DNA from: Trifolium pratense
Taxonomy: Eukaryota > Streptophyta > Magnoliopsida > Fabales > Fabaceae
Reading direction: 5' to 3'
Assembly: GCF_020283565.1 (NCBI RefSeq)
Contig: NC_060061.1
Coordinates: 47,653,362-47,717,361 of the forward strand
Length of the DNA: 64,000 bases
The notes below the pieces were generated by a model. That model was not told where the DNA came from, made no database searches, and was given only the letters and a program-made list of their open reading frames with translations. Position 1 is the first letter of the stretch; each line of letters starts with the position of its first letter. Positions 22,266-32,985 of this stretch are shown here, piece by piece. A program made the position numbers and the translations under genes.

Positions 22266-22502
22266 CTAGCGGGCCAGGCAAGCGCGTTCAGCGCTTGCCT
22301 GTGTCTAACTTATGTAAAAAAAAAAATAAGATATGTCTTGTGTTATCGTAAGTTTGTTAATAAAAAAAATTTGTTGCTACTAAAAAAATAAGGGTATTGT
22401 TGGTATTATTGTTAAGTGTTATTTCAAATTATAGTGAAGGGCAAAATAGACAAAAAAAAAGTCAGCCCAAACTCCTCTATCCCCTTTATATATTGTTATA
22501 GA
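22266..22502 (-). mobile_element. Non-autonomous Helitron, 237 bp
   Basis: On the minus strand the element begins TCTATAACAATATATAAAGG (22502) and ends GGCCCGCTAG (22266). Close to the 3' end is a hairpin with stem AGGCAAGCGC / GCGCTTGCCT and a five-base loop. The flanking bases are A on the 5' side and T on the 3' side, as expected for insertion between A and T without duplication. No RepHel gene is present, so mobilisation would need an autonomous partner. Confidence 0.88.
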
Positions 22503-22659
22503 TATCCCTTTTAATTATTATTATAGTCCTTCCACGTGGCACCATCCTGTGAGTCCTGACCAAATCAGTTAGGGTCGTCTGATTTTGGTCCTAGGAAAGT
22601 AATTACATCAGACGGCCCAGATTAAGTCTGGCTTGTTTTTTTTGCCTGGTTCCTTTTTT

Positions 22660-22925
22660 GTGCCACCTTGACGGCCCAGTGTGCTTCTGCACCCCTCGTA
22701 ATGAGAAGGTTCCCGTTGAATACAACGAATGTAAGGTGTGTTAATACCTTTCCCTTGCATAATCGACCCTTGAACCCGAAAATGGTTGCGAAGACCATCT
22801 TTTAATACTTTCAAGGTTTTATCGATATTTTCCTTTTCTTTTGGGAATAAATAAAGTTCGGTGGCAACTTTACTGTATAGCGAGCGCATTCCGCCCGCAC
22901 ATTTTTCCACCTGCTTCAAGTATTT
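22660..22925 (+). mobile_element. Probable LTR-retrotransposon fragment
   Basis: Contains GTAAGGTGTGTTAATACC, TTGCATAATCGACCCTTGAA and AAATAAAGTTCGGTGGCAAC, phrases recurrent in LTRs of large legume gypsy elements (Ogre/Tat-like, from memory of such repeats). The 103-codon minus-strand frame here has no recognised domain. Confidence 0.4.
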
Positions 22926-23457
22926 TTGGTGACATATTTAAATGACAATTTTTTATGTTGTGGAATATGACTTTTTTTTTATGTTAGCTACACAGATAAA
23001 TGGCTATTTTTTATGTTGTAAATACTATTTACAAAGTTTAAATTAATGATGTTCTTTTATTAACGGTCCATTTTTATTATTTGCTATGGGCCTCCAAAAT
23101 CTCGAGACCGGCCCTGTATTGTAACCTTTGATAATTAGAGTGTTTCTTATTTGGAAATACATTTAATAATTTTCTCTTCTTTTCTTAATTATTTATGTGT
23201 AAGCCCAAACATTTTCTATTCGGAGATATACCCAAATAAGTAGAAAAGGATCAACCCGCCCCGCCTCATCCCATCATTAACCCGTCTAATAAGAAGTGCG
23301 GCGGGGCGGGCTAACTAGTGGTGGTGGGTCGAAAATCTCACCTCACCCTTTTTATTGGCGGATGACGGGTTGGTGGGAGTGCCCCATCAATAATGTTTTT
23401 TAAAAAAAATCGATAAATTTGCAAAATTGTCGTAAAAATTTGTAAACTAAATTAAGG
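22926..23457. other. Duplicated intron/3'-flank DNA of the LRR exon units
   Basis: 22960-23030 resembles 12810-12870, and 23115-23250 resembles 62850-62975 just downstream of the right-hand Y exon. Between them is a GC-rich fragment (GAGACCGGCCCTG); after them is one with repeated CCCGCC/GGCGGG (23260-23330), probably a hAT-type remnant. This suggests that remains of another X-Y unit are scattered here. Confidence 0.4.
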
Positions 23458-24577
23458 AGGGTGTATTGGATTGAGATTTCATGGGATTTTAAAAGACTTT
23501 TTTATGACAAAAAAATCTTGAGGTATTCAATCAAGACTTTTACAAAAGTTAAATAAATCTTGTGGTATTCAATTAAGACAAACATGATTTTTTTTTCGGG
23601 GCAATAAAATCCGTTGGTATTCAATTGAGATTTGGTACTACTTTTAAAATGTCTACTGGTATTCAAAAGTCTACCGATTTTGATGGATTCTTCTATGGAA
23701 TGGATTTTGAGAGACTTTTTAGTTGAAAATACACTTGATAGACTTTTTCAACAATCTCACCAAAAGCCTTGAGACTTTTTTGAAATCTCCAAGACTTTTT
23801 ATTTTCATCATCACTGTATCAAATTTTTTTTTCTTTATTTTTTCATAGTTCATCATCACTGCACTCCTTCTTCTTTTCTTTGTTCACTTGTTCAAGAATC
23901 TCACCAAAAGACTTGAGACTTTTTCAAACTCTCCAAGATTTTTTACTTTTATCATCATTATATCAGTTCTTCTTCTTCTTCTTCTTCTTCTTCTTCTTCT
24001 TCTTCTTCTTCTTCTTCTTCTTCTTCTTCTTCTTCTTCTTCTTCTTCTTCTTCTTCTTCTTCTATCAAATATGTTTTTTTTGCAAAAAAATATTTTAACA
24101 AATTCTACATCTTTTTTACAAACTTTTGATTCAATACAACTTTTTACGGCAAATTTTTTTTCGTTACCTTCATCTGCTTCTTTTCCCATCAATGGTGATA
24201 ATGGTTTTTATTTGTAATTAGAAACATATACGTGAAAAAAATGTAAGGCTTTTTTTTTGTTTAAAAATTTGGATTCCCCAAAAAATATAATTTCTTTTAT
24301 TAAAATTTATTGATTCTTTTAAAATTTGCCTAATATACAAAAGTTTCTTAATATATAAAGTATTATGAAATCTTGATTGTAAAAAGTTTTTTGAAAAAAA
24401 TCTCTCAAAATCCATTCAAATCATGTGTTAAAAATCTTGATTGTAAAAAAGTCTCTGTAAAAAAGTCTTTAAAATCTCACAAAATCAATATAGTCCAACA
24501 AAATCTCATAAAATCATCAAGACTTTTTTTGCCAAAATTGTCTCATGAAATCCCAATCCAATACACCCCCCTAAATA
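23458..24577. mobile_element. Approx. 1.1-kb foldback element, copy 1
   Basis: The ends are GGGTGTATTGGATTGAGATT and its mirror AATCCCAATCCAATACACCC. Subterminal sequence has repeated GGTATTCAAT modules and AGACTTTTT runs. The middle contains a (TTC)n tract. A second copy lies at about 26225-27293 in opposite orientation. No transposase frame. It lies in the intron downstream of exon 25171-25980. Confidence 0.7.
23960..24063 (+). repeat. (TTC)n microsatellite, about 100 bp
   Basis: An uninterrupted TTC/GAA tract of roughly 34 units inside the foldback element. The poly-Phe, poly-Leu and poly-Arg frames across it are artefacts. The homologous site in copy 2 has only a few GAA units, so the tract expanded after the copies separated. 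Confidence 0.95.
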
Positions 24578-24960
24578 AAAAATGATCCAGGGAAATCAAA
24601 ATGTAATTATCAACCAAAGTGACCAAAAAATAAAATTATCAATCAAAACTTTAAACATCTATGATTTATAAAACCAAAGAAACAATAATAAAAACTTAAG
24701 GAAATACTCAATTTAAATCCAAAACAAACAAAACTTGGATATCATTTAAATCCACAAAAATGAGGAGCCAGAAAAGTGAAATATATATATTTACCCTATT
24801 AGGTTAATTGAGTTGACTTTGTATTTTTTAATATGGGCCAAAAATAGAAGATTATTTCATTTCTAAAATGAAATTTTTCATTCTCCAACCACAAAATGAT
24901 CATAATAGAGATATCCTTAAATTAACAAAAAGTAACTAAGCCGGTGGGATTCACACATAC
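24578..24960. other. Intron sequence, no recognised feature
   Basis: AT-rich. The right part (about 24880-24960) resembles the sequence just downstream of the Y exon at 13027 (AAAATGATCAT, then a TCCTTAAATTAAC-like stretch). Confidence 0.4.
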
Positions 24961-24975
24961 CTTGTCATCAAATAA
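24961..24975 (-). pseudogene. Relic of a deleted Y exon (3' end and donor only)
   Basis: On the minus strand TGATGACAAG|GTATGTG matches the end of the Y exons exactly, but upstream it joins intron-like sequence that elsewhere precedes X exons (compare 9897-9930 and 16008-16040). Only about ten coding bases remain. It looks like the scar of a deletion between X-Y units. Confidence 0.5.
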
Positions 24976-25170
24976 AAGTGATGCATAGCCAATTTCCCTT
25001 TAATTTGACATCGTTAGAATTGTGAATTTGATTATAGTTATTTTTCCACAAATTTTTTAACATTGTGGATTAAAAATCAACTATCATGCATCCAAAGAAA
25101 AGAACAAAAACAACACAAGGGAAAATCGTGATATTGTTGCACAACAAATAAATTGGTAAATCAAGCATAC

Positions 25171-25980
25171 CTTATCTCCAAATATGTTGGTTATTGTATC
25201 ATTTAGGTTTCCCTTCCAAAGCCATTCATCATTTTCTGCAATTTTAACTTTTTGAAGATTTGGTGTACTTGTGTTTCCCTCTGAAAAAATCGTCATGCGA
25301 GGACACTCCCTCACAATTACTTCCGCCAACATTGGAAACTTCAAGAAGCACTTAGTAGAACAAAATTTGGTGAGCCTTGGCAAACAATCCAACATCAATA
25401 ATTCTAAACTAATAAATGCAATGCCAACATTTTCCTCTCCATTAATTATTTCTTCAAGTGAATTACAGTCTTTTACCTTCAGCGAAATGAGCTTGTGCAA
25501 ACTTTGTGCCGTAGGAGATGTCATTAATTTTTTTAACCCGTTGCAATTTGTTATCTCCAGATATTCCAAATGATTAAGGGTGGCGGAGGAAGGCAATAAA
25601 CTTAACAAACTAGAACAGTTATCAACATATAAGTTTTCAAGGAATGCAAGAACAGGATCAATTTGGAATCCATCCTCACATATATGTTGAAGCTTATGTA
25701 ATTGATACAATGTGAGCATTTTGAGCTGTGGGTAAGTCTTCTTCTCACTTATTTGTCTTTCATCTTGAAATATTTTCTTGAAGCTACTCCATTCAACAAC
25801 TAGTGACTCAAGAGTGTGCACATTTTGAAGAAACCAATAAGGAAATGTAGCATCTTTAATATTATAATGGGACAAAGAAAGAAATGTCATTTTGGTGAAT
25901 AGGGCACTTGAGTTTTGGGCTTGCAATATCACGTTAGCTTCTTTATTATTTATTCTCAACTCCTTCAAATTTGGAATAAC
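25171..25980 (-). CDS. LRR exon 4, type Y (unit 1), middle CNL gene
   Basis: The exon has 270 codons and is phase 0: acceptor GTATTTTAG before 25980, donor GATAAG|GTATG after 25171. It begins VIPNLKELRI and carries the Y landmarks FPYWFLQN, LQHICEDG, CPRMTIFS, WKGNLNDT and GDK. It is clearly homologous to, but much more diverged from, 13027-13848 and 7991-8815 than those two are from each other, so it reflects an older duplication. Introns on both sides contain the inverted foldback elements. Confidence 0.88.
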
Positions 25981-26224
25981 CTAAAATACATATAAAGAAC
26001 AATTTAAAAGAATTTTAATATTGCCACAAAAATTAATTACTTTAACTCAAATTTGCACTCCATATTTTTTTATTGCCTCTAAAGTTTTCTCAAATGTCTG
26101 AATTCCCATACATTCTATAGATATTTATCAAATATATCTATAAACAAAAATGTTTTGAGAACTTTTGACATAAATTGTTCCAAATACTATTCTCTAAATT
26201 GAGTATTATTATGTTTTTGCATAT

Positions 26225-27293
26225 ATTTGAAAATATTTGAATTGAGATTTTATGAGACAATTTTGGCAAAAAAAGTCTCGATGATTTTATGAGATTTTGT
26301 TGGACTATATTGATTTTGTGAGATTTTAAAGACTTTTTTTACAAGACTTTTTTACAATCAAGATTTTTAACACATGATTTGAATGAATTTTGAGAGATTT
26401 TTTTCAAAAGAATTTTTACAATCAAGATTTCATAATACTTTATATATTAGGAAATTTTTGTATATTTGGAGAATTTTAAAAGAATCAATAAATTTTAATA
26501 AAAGAAATTATATTTTTTTGGGAATGCAAATATTTAAACAAAAAAATAAAAAAAAACCCTTACTTATTTTTTTAAGTATATGTTTCTAATCACCAATAAA
26601 AATGTCACCACCACCACCACCACCATTGATGGAAAACAAAAGCAGATGAATGTGACGAAAAAAATTTGTTTGCTGTAAAAAGTTGTAATGAATCAAAAGT
26701 TTGTAAAAAAGATGTAGAATTTGTTAAAATATTTTTTTGCAAAAAAACATATTTGATAGGTAATGAAGAAGAAGAATAAAAAAAAAAAAACTGGTACAAT
26801 GATGATGAAAGTAAAAAGTCTCGAAGAGTTTGAAAAAGTCTCAGTTTTTAGTGAGATTGTTGAAAAAGTGAACAAAAAGAAAAGAAGAAGAAAACCAGTG
26901 ATGATGAATCGAGAAAGTAATAAAGAAGAAGAAGAAATTTGATACAGTGATGATGAAAGTAAAAAGTCTTAAAGAGTTCAAAAAAGTCTGAAGGCTTTTG
27001 GTGAGATCGTTGAAAAAGTCTATCAAGTGTATTTTCAACTAAAAAGTCTCTCAAAATCCATTCCAAAGAAGAATCCATCAAAATCAGTAGACTTTAAACA
27101 TTTTAAAAGTAGTAACAAATCTCAATTGAATACCAACGGATTTTGTTGTTCTGAAAAAAAATCATGTTTGTCTTAATTGAATACCACAAGATTTATTGAA
27201 CTTTTGTAAAAGTCTTGATTGAATACCTCAAGATTTTTTTGTTATAAAAAAGTTTTTTAAAATCTCATAAAATCTCAATCCAATACAGCCCCC
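26225..27293. mobile_element. Approx. 1.1-kb foldback element, copy 2 (inverted relative to copy 1)
   Basis: Read on the minus strand, it matches 23458-24577 along its length, including CAGACTTTTTAGTTGAAAA-like sequence, GGTATTCAAT modules and the FLQKNILTNSTSFLQTFDS-encoding stretch. The left end has lost the consensus GGGTGTATTGG. It lies in the intron between exon 28931-29659 and exon 25171-25980. Confidence 0.68.
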
Positions 27294-27774
27294 TTATTTT
27301 TTATAGGAGTTTCCAATTTTGTATCTTTTTCTTTTTTTACTAAATTTTTATTTTTATAAAGAAGAATTTTTATATTATCATTTTTTTTTGACAAAATTTT
27401 TATTTTTATAAAGAAGAATAACAACGTTTGTGGTCATTACGGGAAGCTCACAATGACCTTGTTTTCTTGGAAAAATTAAAAAATAAATAAATAAATAGAG
27501 GTAATAGTTTAAATCAAAGGCAACTTATGTGTATCATTCTAAATTTTGAATTTTTTTTTATTGATCATGTTTAGCACATTATAGAAATTTGTCTTGCAAA
27601 AGTTTAATTGTTTTTAATATTAAATTCATCTTTTGTTAAAAATTTTAAATTTGTGTGGAAGAGATTCTTTTAATATTATAAATATGAATACAAAAACTCA
27701 TTCAAAAATGTGATGAATACAATGAGTTACCTTAAAATTAAGGTCCAAAAATTGTATAAAAAAATTAAAAGTTA
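27294..27774. other. Intron sequence, no recognised feature
   Basis: AT-rich, with a 25-30 base direct repeat (TTTTTATTTTTATAAAGAAG near 27345 and 27398). No gene. Confidence 0.45.
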
Positions 27775-28055
27775 CTTCCTCTGTTCCAAAATATAAGTCA
27801 CTTTGAGAAAAATTTGTACCAAATTATAAACCACTTTATATTACCAATGAATCATTTAATGCTATTTTTCCTATTATACCCTTAACCATTTATTACTCTC
27901 TCTCTTCTTTCAATTATTCAATTTATTTTTTATATACCATTAATGAAGGACAATTTTGTAAACTAACTCATAATTTCTCTTTTTCATACAACATTAGTTA
28001 AATTTCTTAATTTGTGTAATTTGGCCAATGTGATTTATATTTGGAACGGAGCGAG
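27775..28055. mobile_element. Stowaway-type MITE, 281 bp
   Basis: Termini CTTCCTCTGTTCCAAAATAT and, on the opposite strand, CTCGCTCCGTTCCAAATATA, flanked by TA on each side. The interior is AT-rich and non-coding. Confidence 0.8.
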
Positions 28056-28275
28056 TACTAATTAGTAATTAATTGGTGCACAATCTCAATACTAGATTTG
28101 GAAAATATAAAAAAGTGAAGTCATGTGTTTATCGAAGTTTGAAAATTTTGAATTTTATTATGAATTATGAATGAAATCATAAATATTTGATATAAGTCAA
28201 GAAATTGTTCCTCCCAAAAATCGAACTCGAGTTCTCCTGAAATCTGTCATTTGGTGAATTTGGCCTTCTCTTGCA

Positions 28276-28551
28276 GGTGACGACGACGTCGAGTTGGGAG
28301 AAAGACTCGGCATTCAGGCCAGCCGCCCGGTGGTGTGGTACGTTGTGGGTTTAGTACGTCCCGCCAAAACAAACGGCTCCGAAACAAACTAAAAGGTGCA
28401 TGCCGCACTCACGTGGGACTGCCAGTGATATACTGGAGGAAGGTGGGGATGACGTCAAGTCCGCATGGCCCTTATGGGCTGGGCCACACACGTGCTACAA
28501 TGGCAATTACAATGGGAAGCAAGGCTGTAAGGCGGAGCCAATCCGGAAAGA
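28276..28551 (+). pseudogene. rrn18: Nuclear copy of mitochondrial 18S rRNA fragment (NUMT)
   Basis: The sequence carries SSU rRNA landmarks: GGAGGAAGGTGGGGATGACG, the CACACACGTGCTACAATGG stretch and GCAAGGCTGTAAGGCGGAGC. The variants TCCGCATGGCCCTTATGGG and GGCAATTACAATGGGAAGC match the plant mitochondrial small-subunit rRNA as I remember it, rather than plastid or nuclear rRNA. The upstream part includes CAGCCGCCCGGTGGTGTGG. It is truncated on both sides and intronic, so it is not functional. The 93-codon frame across it is an artefact. Confidence 0.85.
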
Positions 28552-28930
28552 TCATCATTAACCACTTTTTTTTTTTTGACAAAAAGCTCATTAACCACTT
28601 AAGTTCAATGACTTAGTTTAGGAAATATTACTATAAATAATCTAAGAGGCCTTATCACTTATTTAAAAAATTGTTAAGAAAATGAGTTTGCATGAGTCGA
28701 CCAAAAAATTGGCCATTGAAATGAACAGCATCAACATTTCGTGAAAAATCTAAATGATTAATATAAAAAATTATAATTTATAAAATATCAAATCGTTATT
28801 AAATTATAATTTATAAAATGTCAAAAAAAAAAAACTTTTAAGTTTTTTCTTGTTTTTTTACTCAATTAGTTTTGAATTTGACAATTGAATACATGCATCT
28901 ATATGTAAATTTATATGATGATATGCATAC

Positions 28931-29659
28931 CTCTTCGACAATGAAAGGTGGTTGTGGCGTTAAAACGGAGAGTTTGTCATCTTGAAAATTGGAGCTTCTT
29001 GTAGATAGAGTTCTGTACAAATTCAACTTTGCACAATTGAAAACATCAATTTTCTTCAAAGATGAACATGTTAGGGTATGCTCTTTAGCATAGAAACCCT
29101 TGAGTTTATGCAAGTTCCAAAGCAATAAACTACTTAGTTCATTAAACTCAAATGTGGGAGCTGCACTCACTCCAAATTCTTTCTCCTTCTCCTCTGCAAC
29201 AATTTCCTTCATTTTTCCACAGTTTTTTATATGAAGTTTTTGGAGATGTGAACAACAACTGGCTATAGGAAGTGGTAATAGATACTCCAAGCTTTCACAG
29301 TTTGTAAGTTTTACAAATATAAGAATTTGAAAACTAAGAATTCTGCGAAGATCCCCACTCCATATATTTTTCAGTTTTGGCAATCCATCTATAACAACTT
29401 TCAAAAGTGTTGTATTCTCTGCACTGCTATTTTCATTGAAACTCAATTCAAATATCTCTTCTACTAAAGCACAATCTGTAACCTCCAACATCTCTAGCTT
29501 AGTATATGTTTTTTGCATTGAAGAAGGAAAAACCACCACAATTTTCTTACAATTGCTCACTTGCAACATCTTCACTGTTTCAAATTGGCGGTGCCATATT
29601 GTCTTCAAGTTGTCCATGTCCTTCAATGTGATTTTCTCTAATTTGAAAAAATGAACGTG
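28931..29659 (-). CDS. LRR exon 3, type X (unit 1), middle CNL gene
   Basis: The exon has 243 codons and is phase 0: acceptor TTTGTAG before 29659, donor GAAGAG|GTATG after 28931. It begins HVHFFKLEKITLKDMDNLK and ends PPFIVEE. It contains irregular LRRs with the pattern L..L.I..C..M.EIV (KLHIKNCGKMKEIVAEE). It is a distant relative of the X exons at 13975-14712 and 9022-9762, sharing the KLK.IW spacing and the ending. It pairs with the Y exon at 25171-25980 across a 2.95-kb intron that carries a NUMT, a MITE and a foldback element. Confidence 0.88.
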
Positions 29660-29755
29660 CTACAAATTCACAAATAACAGATATCATTATAATATAAATA
29701 TTTAAATACAAGTTTAAAATTAATTGGAATGTTCCCAATGGTATAATTAACATAC

Positions 29756-30001
29756 CTCTTCTATTTCATTGTTTGTCTCTTCTTTGGCTATTATCTCCTC
29801 CATCAGAGGACAATTGCTTATTTCAAGGTGTTTGAGGTTGTTAAGACTTCCAACCATAGTCAACGAGAATAAGTACTTCAATCCACCACAATTCTCCACA
29901 ATCAAGCTAGTTAAGTTACACATTGATTGATGATTGTCATCCCAAAATTTACCCAAATTGAGTGAGATCAATTTAAGGGTATCCAAGTTAGGAAATGAAA
30001 C
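29756..30001 (-). CDS. LRR exon 2, middle CNL gene
   Basis: A short 82-codon exon, phase 0: acceptor TTTATGTAG before 30001, donor GAAGAG|GTATG after 29756. It begins VSFPNLDTLKLISLNLGKFW and ends ETNNEIEE, with the motif LKHLEISNCPLMEEIIAKEE. It encodes roughly three LRRs linking the first exon to the X-Y pairs. No methionine start is needed because it is internal. Confidence 0.87.
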
Positions 30002-30225
30002 CTACATAAAAACAAATTAACAGAAATCATATTTATCACAATGGAGAATACCTAATTGATATGCCTAGTTGAGAGAAATATGTTTTATCACAATATTTTA
30101 ATTAATCATCTTAGTTAAATTTTAATATATAGATACAAGATTGATATTATTTGTACCTAAACATATCACAAAATTAAAAATTATATTATTTGTATCTACA
30201 AATGCTTAAAAATAAAATAACATAC

Positions 30226-32985
30226 CTGAGCATTGAAAAATGGGGTTGAAATATAAGGCTCTAACCATTGATGCTTTTGCTCACTTCTGGTGAAGAAATC
30301 CTGAAGTGTTTCCATATGTTCTAAAGTCAAAGAACGAAATAGAAAAACCTCAAATTTTTCATTAGTTATAGAATTTGCACTTGAATTGTTGTCTCCGAGC
30401 ACTATCTCCTTCATAGAATTGCAGTGACAAACTTCAATCTCAGAAAGGTGTGAAAGCTCTTTAACCAATGTAAAGGAGAAAAGATATTTCAAATGGTCAC
30501 AATGTTTGACTTTGATAACACCAAGACTTCTAAAAGAAGTGGTTGAAAGTGGACCAAGACATATATGCTCCAAATTTTCAAGATTATCAAGTACTAGTGT
30601 TTCCAAAATTGGAAAGGACATGTGGATTTGATTCCTCTCATGAGAGTCAACAATATGCTTCATGTTTGCATTATTTTGGACGTGGAGATATTTCAGCAAC
30701 GGAAATCCTTCTCCATTTAATTGATAAACCACATTTTGAATTCCGTCTACATCATCCAAGTACAAATTCTCAACACCTTTAATCAATGCTTTAATTCCGT
30801 GCTCCAAATGTATGTTAGTACCAAGTTTGAGCATCAATGTTTTTGAGGTTCCATCCACTATGTCAGACCATTCCCATACATCACCAATAGCTATTTTATA
30901 TCTTTCCAACTTCTCGAACACCGTCTGCAAATCCCTTGGCAACATCCATGTCTCGCGAATTTGTAATTCAAGAGTTGTCAACTTGGGTAGTTTTCGAAGC
31001 TCAGAAATGCTAGCATTTTTGTTTTGAGCCGTTGGACTCGCATCTCCCCAATTAACAAAGGTATTTCCCATGTACAACTCCTCCAGTTTGGTCAAGCTTG
31101 ATATAATGTTGGGTGGGATTACTTCTATTCCTGAATCGCTCAAATCAAGCATTCTCAATTGAGTCAATTGTCGTATTTCTCTTGGCAACTTGGTCATTGA
31201 AGAACCCAAAAGGCAAAGAATAACTAAATTTTGCAAAGCTTCTATCTCAACCATATTTTCCAAAATACAATAATTCAGACACAGTGTTTGAAGGTTGGTT
31301 AGGAACCGAAATGAAGTGGGTAATGAAGACAAGTTCAAAGCTGTTAAATCTAGGACTTTAAGGCTTCCCATATCCTCAAAAAAATTGTCAGGGACTTCTA
31401 AAGAAAGATTCTCGCTGGACAAAAAGAAAAACTTAATGTTTGGACAATCAATCATTTGAGGAAGCTCGTGCATACAATCATCTAAAACAACCTGCGTGCA
31501 CCTTGTTAAAAAACTCTTGGTTGGGAATTCCTCATCTGATTGTTTTTTTAGAAATACATGTTTGTCCCTACGTGCTATGGAGATAGCAAAATCACGAACA
31601 AAGTCATGCATTTCGATATCTCCACTTTTTTTAACTTCAAGCAAACAAGTCGCCTCCAAAGAATGGATTATTGGATAAAGTCTGTTTCTAGCATCATCCA
31701 CAGTCTTAATATCCTTTAATATATCCAAACCCATTGCAACTTTTAGAAAGTACTGTACATTACCATCTGGAAATAATGCAAAAAGCAAGAAGACATCCCT
31801 AATTTCATCATTCTCCAATGAGTCGTAACTCAATTCCAAAGCAGAAAAAATTGTATGATGATCACTTTCTAATCTCCTTAATGCATCTTTCCAAGCATGA
31901 ACATCCCTCTTACCTTTCAATGCTTGAGCTACCGTCACTGTCACAAGAGGCAAACCTGCACATTTTTGGGCAACTTGAATTGCTACACCTTTCAAATTGC
32001 TATCTTTAATCACATCCCCAGCCATAAATTGAAACAAGCTCCATGTCTCGTTTTGACTCATAAGTTCAAGTTTGAAAATGAAATCCTTTGGAACATCCAT
32101 TTGCAACAACACATCTTGATTTCTGGATGTCATCAACAATTTACAACCATTATGTTCATTACCAAATGGAATTCCCACTTTCTTCAAATCAAGTATTGTC
32201 CATATATCATCTAGAACGATAAGGATATTTTTCTCCATCTTGATTCTTTGCCTTAGGCGATGTGCTCTTCCGAGAACACTCTCCTCACCGAACCGTAGAC
32301 CCAACCAATCTGCAATCTCCCCTTGAATTGTTTTAATGTCTGGATTTTTTGTTACATGGGTTTTAACAACTGCATCAAACAATTTGTGTTTCTTAGATAT
32401 TTCAAAAACTTCCCCCACCAGAGTGGTCTTACCCACACCACCCAACCCATAGACCCCAATATTGCATGAATTATGATGTGCTAGAGCATTCATAATGTTC
32501 TCTTTAAATGTCTCCCTTGTCTCATACTTTTCACCACCTCTTGTTGAAGAGGAGGAGGTTTCTCCGTCTAGGGGGGGAAGGTAACCAATTCGGTTAAACG
32601 TCCCTTTTCCTTGAACTTGAATAACATCTTGTACAATTTTTGTGGCTTTCCTACTTAGTTGATGACGCAAAATCAAATTGGGGAACGGCCATGCTGAGCA
32701 CCTAGCATTGGCACGACGAGGATCATTTTCAAGCTGATTTGCCTTTCCAATGACCTCATCCACTTTTTCTAACCAGTTCATCACAGCTTCTTCAATATTT
32801 TTACCGTTTCTCTTTTCTTCTTCAACGGAATGGGTTATTGTTTTTTTTGCATCCTCAAGGCCTTTAACACTATCCGCTAACGAATTTAAATTGCCTTTGT
32901 AGAATATCAAGTAACTTGCTTGACGTCCAATAGGCACAACAGTATGTTCTGCTATTGTTCCAACAATAGAAAATAGAATTTCCAT
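30226..32985 (-). CDS. CC-NB-ARC-LRR resistance protein, first coding exon (middle CNL gene)
   Basis: This exon has 920 codons from the ATG at 32985 to the donor CTCAG|GTATG at 30226/30225. Domains: coiled coil (about 20-150); NB-ARC with P-loop GLGGVGKTT (180-188), kinase-2 ILIVLDDIW (254-262), RNBS-B LLMTSRNQDV (283-292), GLPLV (344-348), RNBS-D-like LLFALFP (400-406) and MHD (459-461); LRRs from about 510 (for example LTQLRMLDLSDSGIEVIP). All nucleotide-binding motifs are present, so the switch looks functional. The ATG is chosen because the paralogue at 1624 starts at the same residue and both follow a conserved 3' splice site. No TIR domain or integrated decoy is seen. Specificity is unknown. 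Confidence 0.96.

Noticed and set aside
22608..22919. 103-codon minus-strand ORF with lysine-rich C-terminus
   Set aside because: Lies in sequence that looks like an LTR fragment; no recognisable domain or upstream signals.
23880..24217. Poly-Phe, poly-Leu and poly-Arg ORFs
   Set aside because: Frames across the (TTC)n tract; low-complexity artefact.
28276..28551. Functional rRNA gene
   Set aside because: Only about 275 bases of an SSU rRNA, truncated at both ends and inside an intron.
28335..28616. 93-codon plus-strand ORF
   Set aside because: Chance frame across the mitochondrial rRNA fragment.
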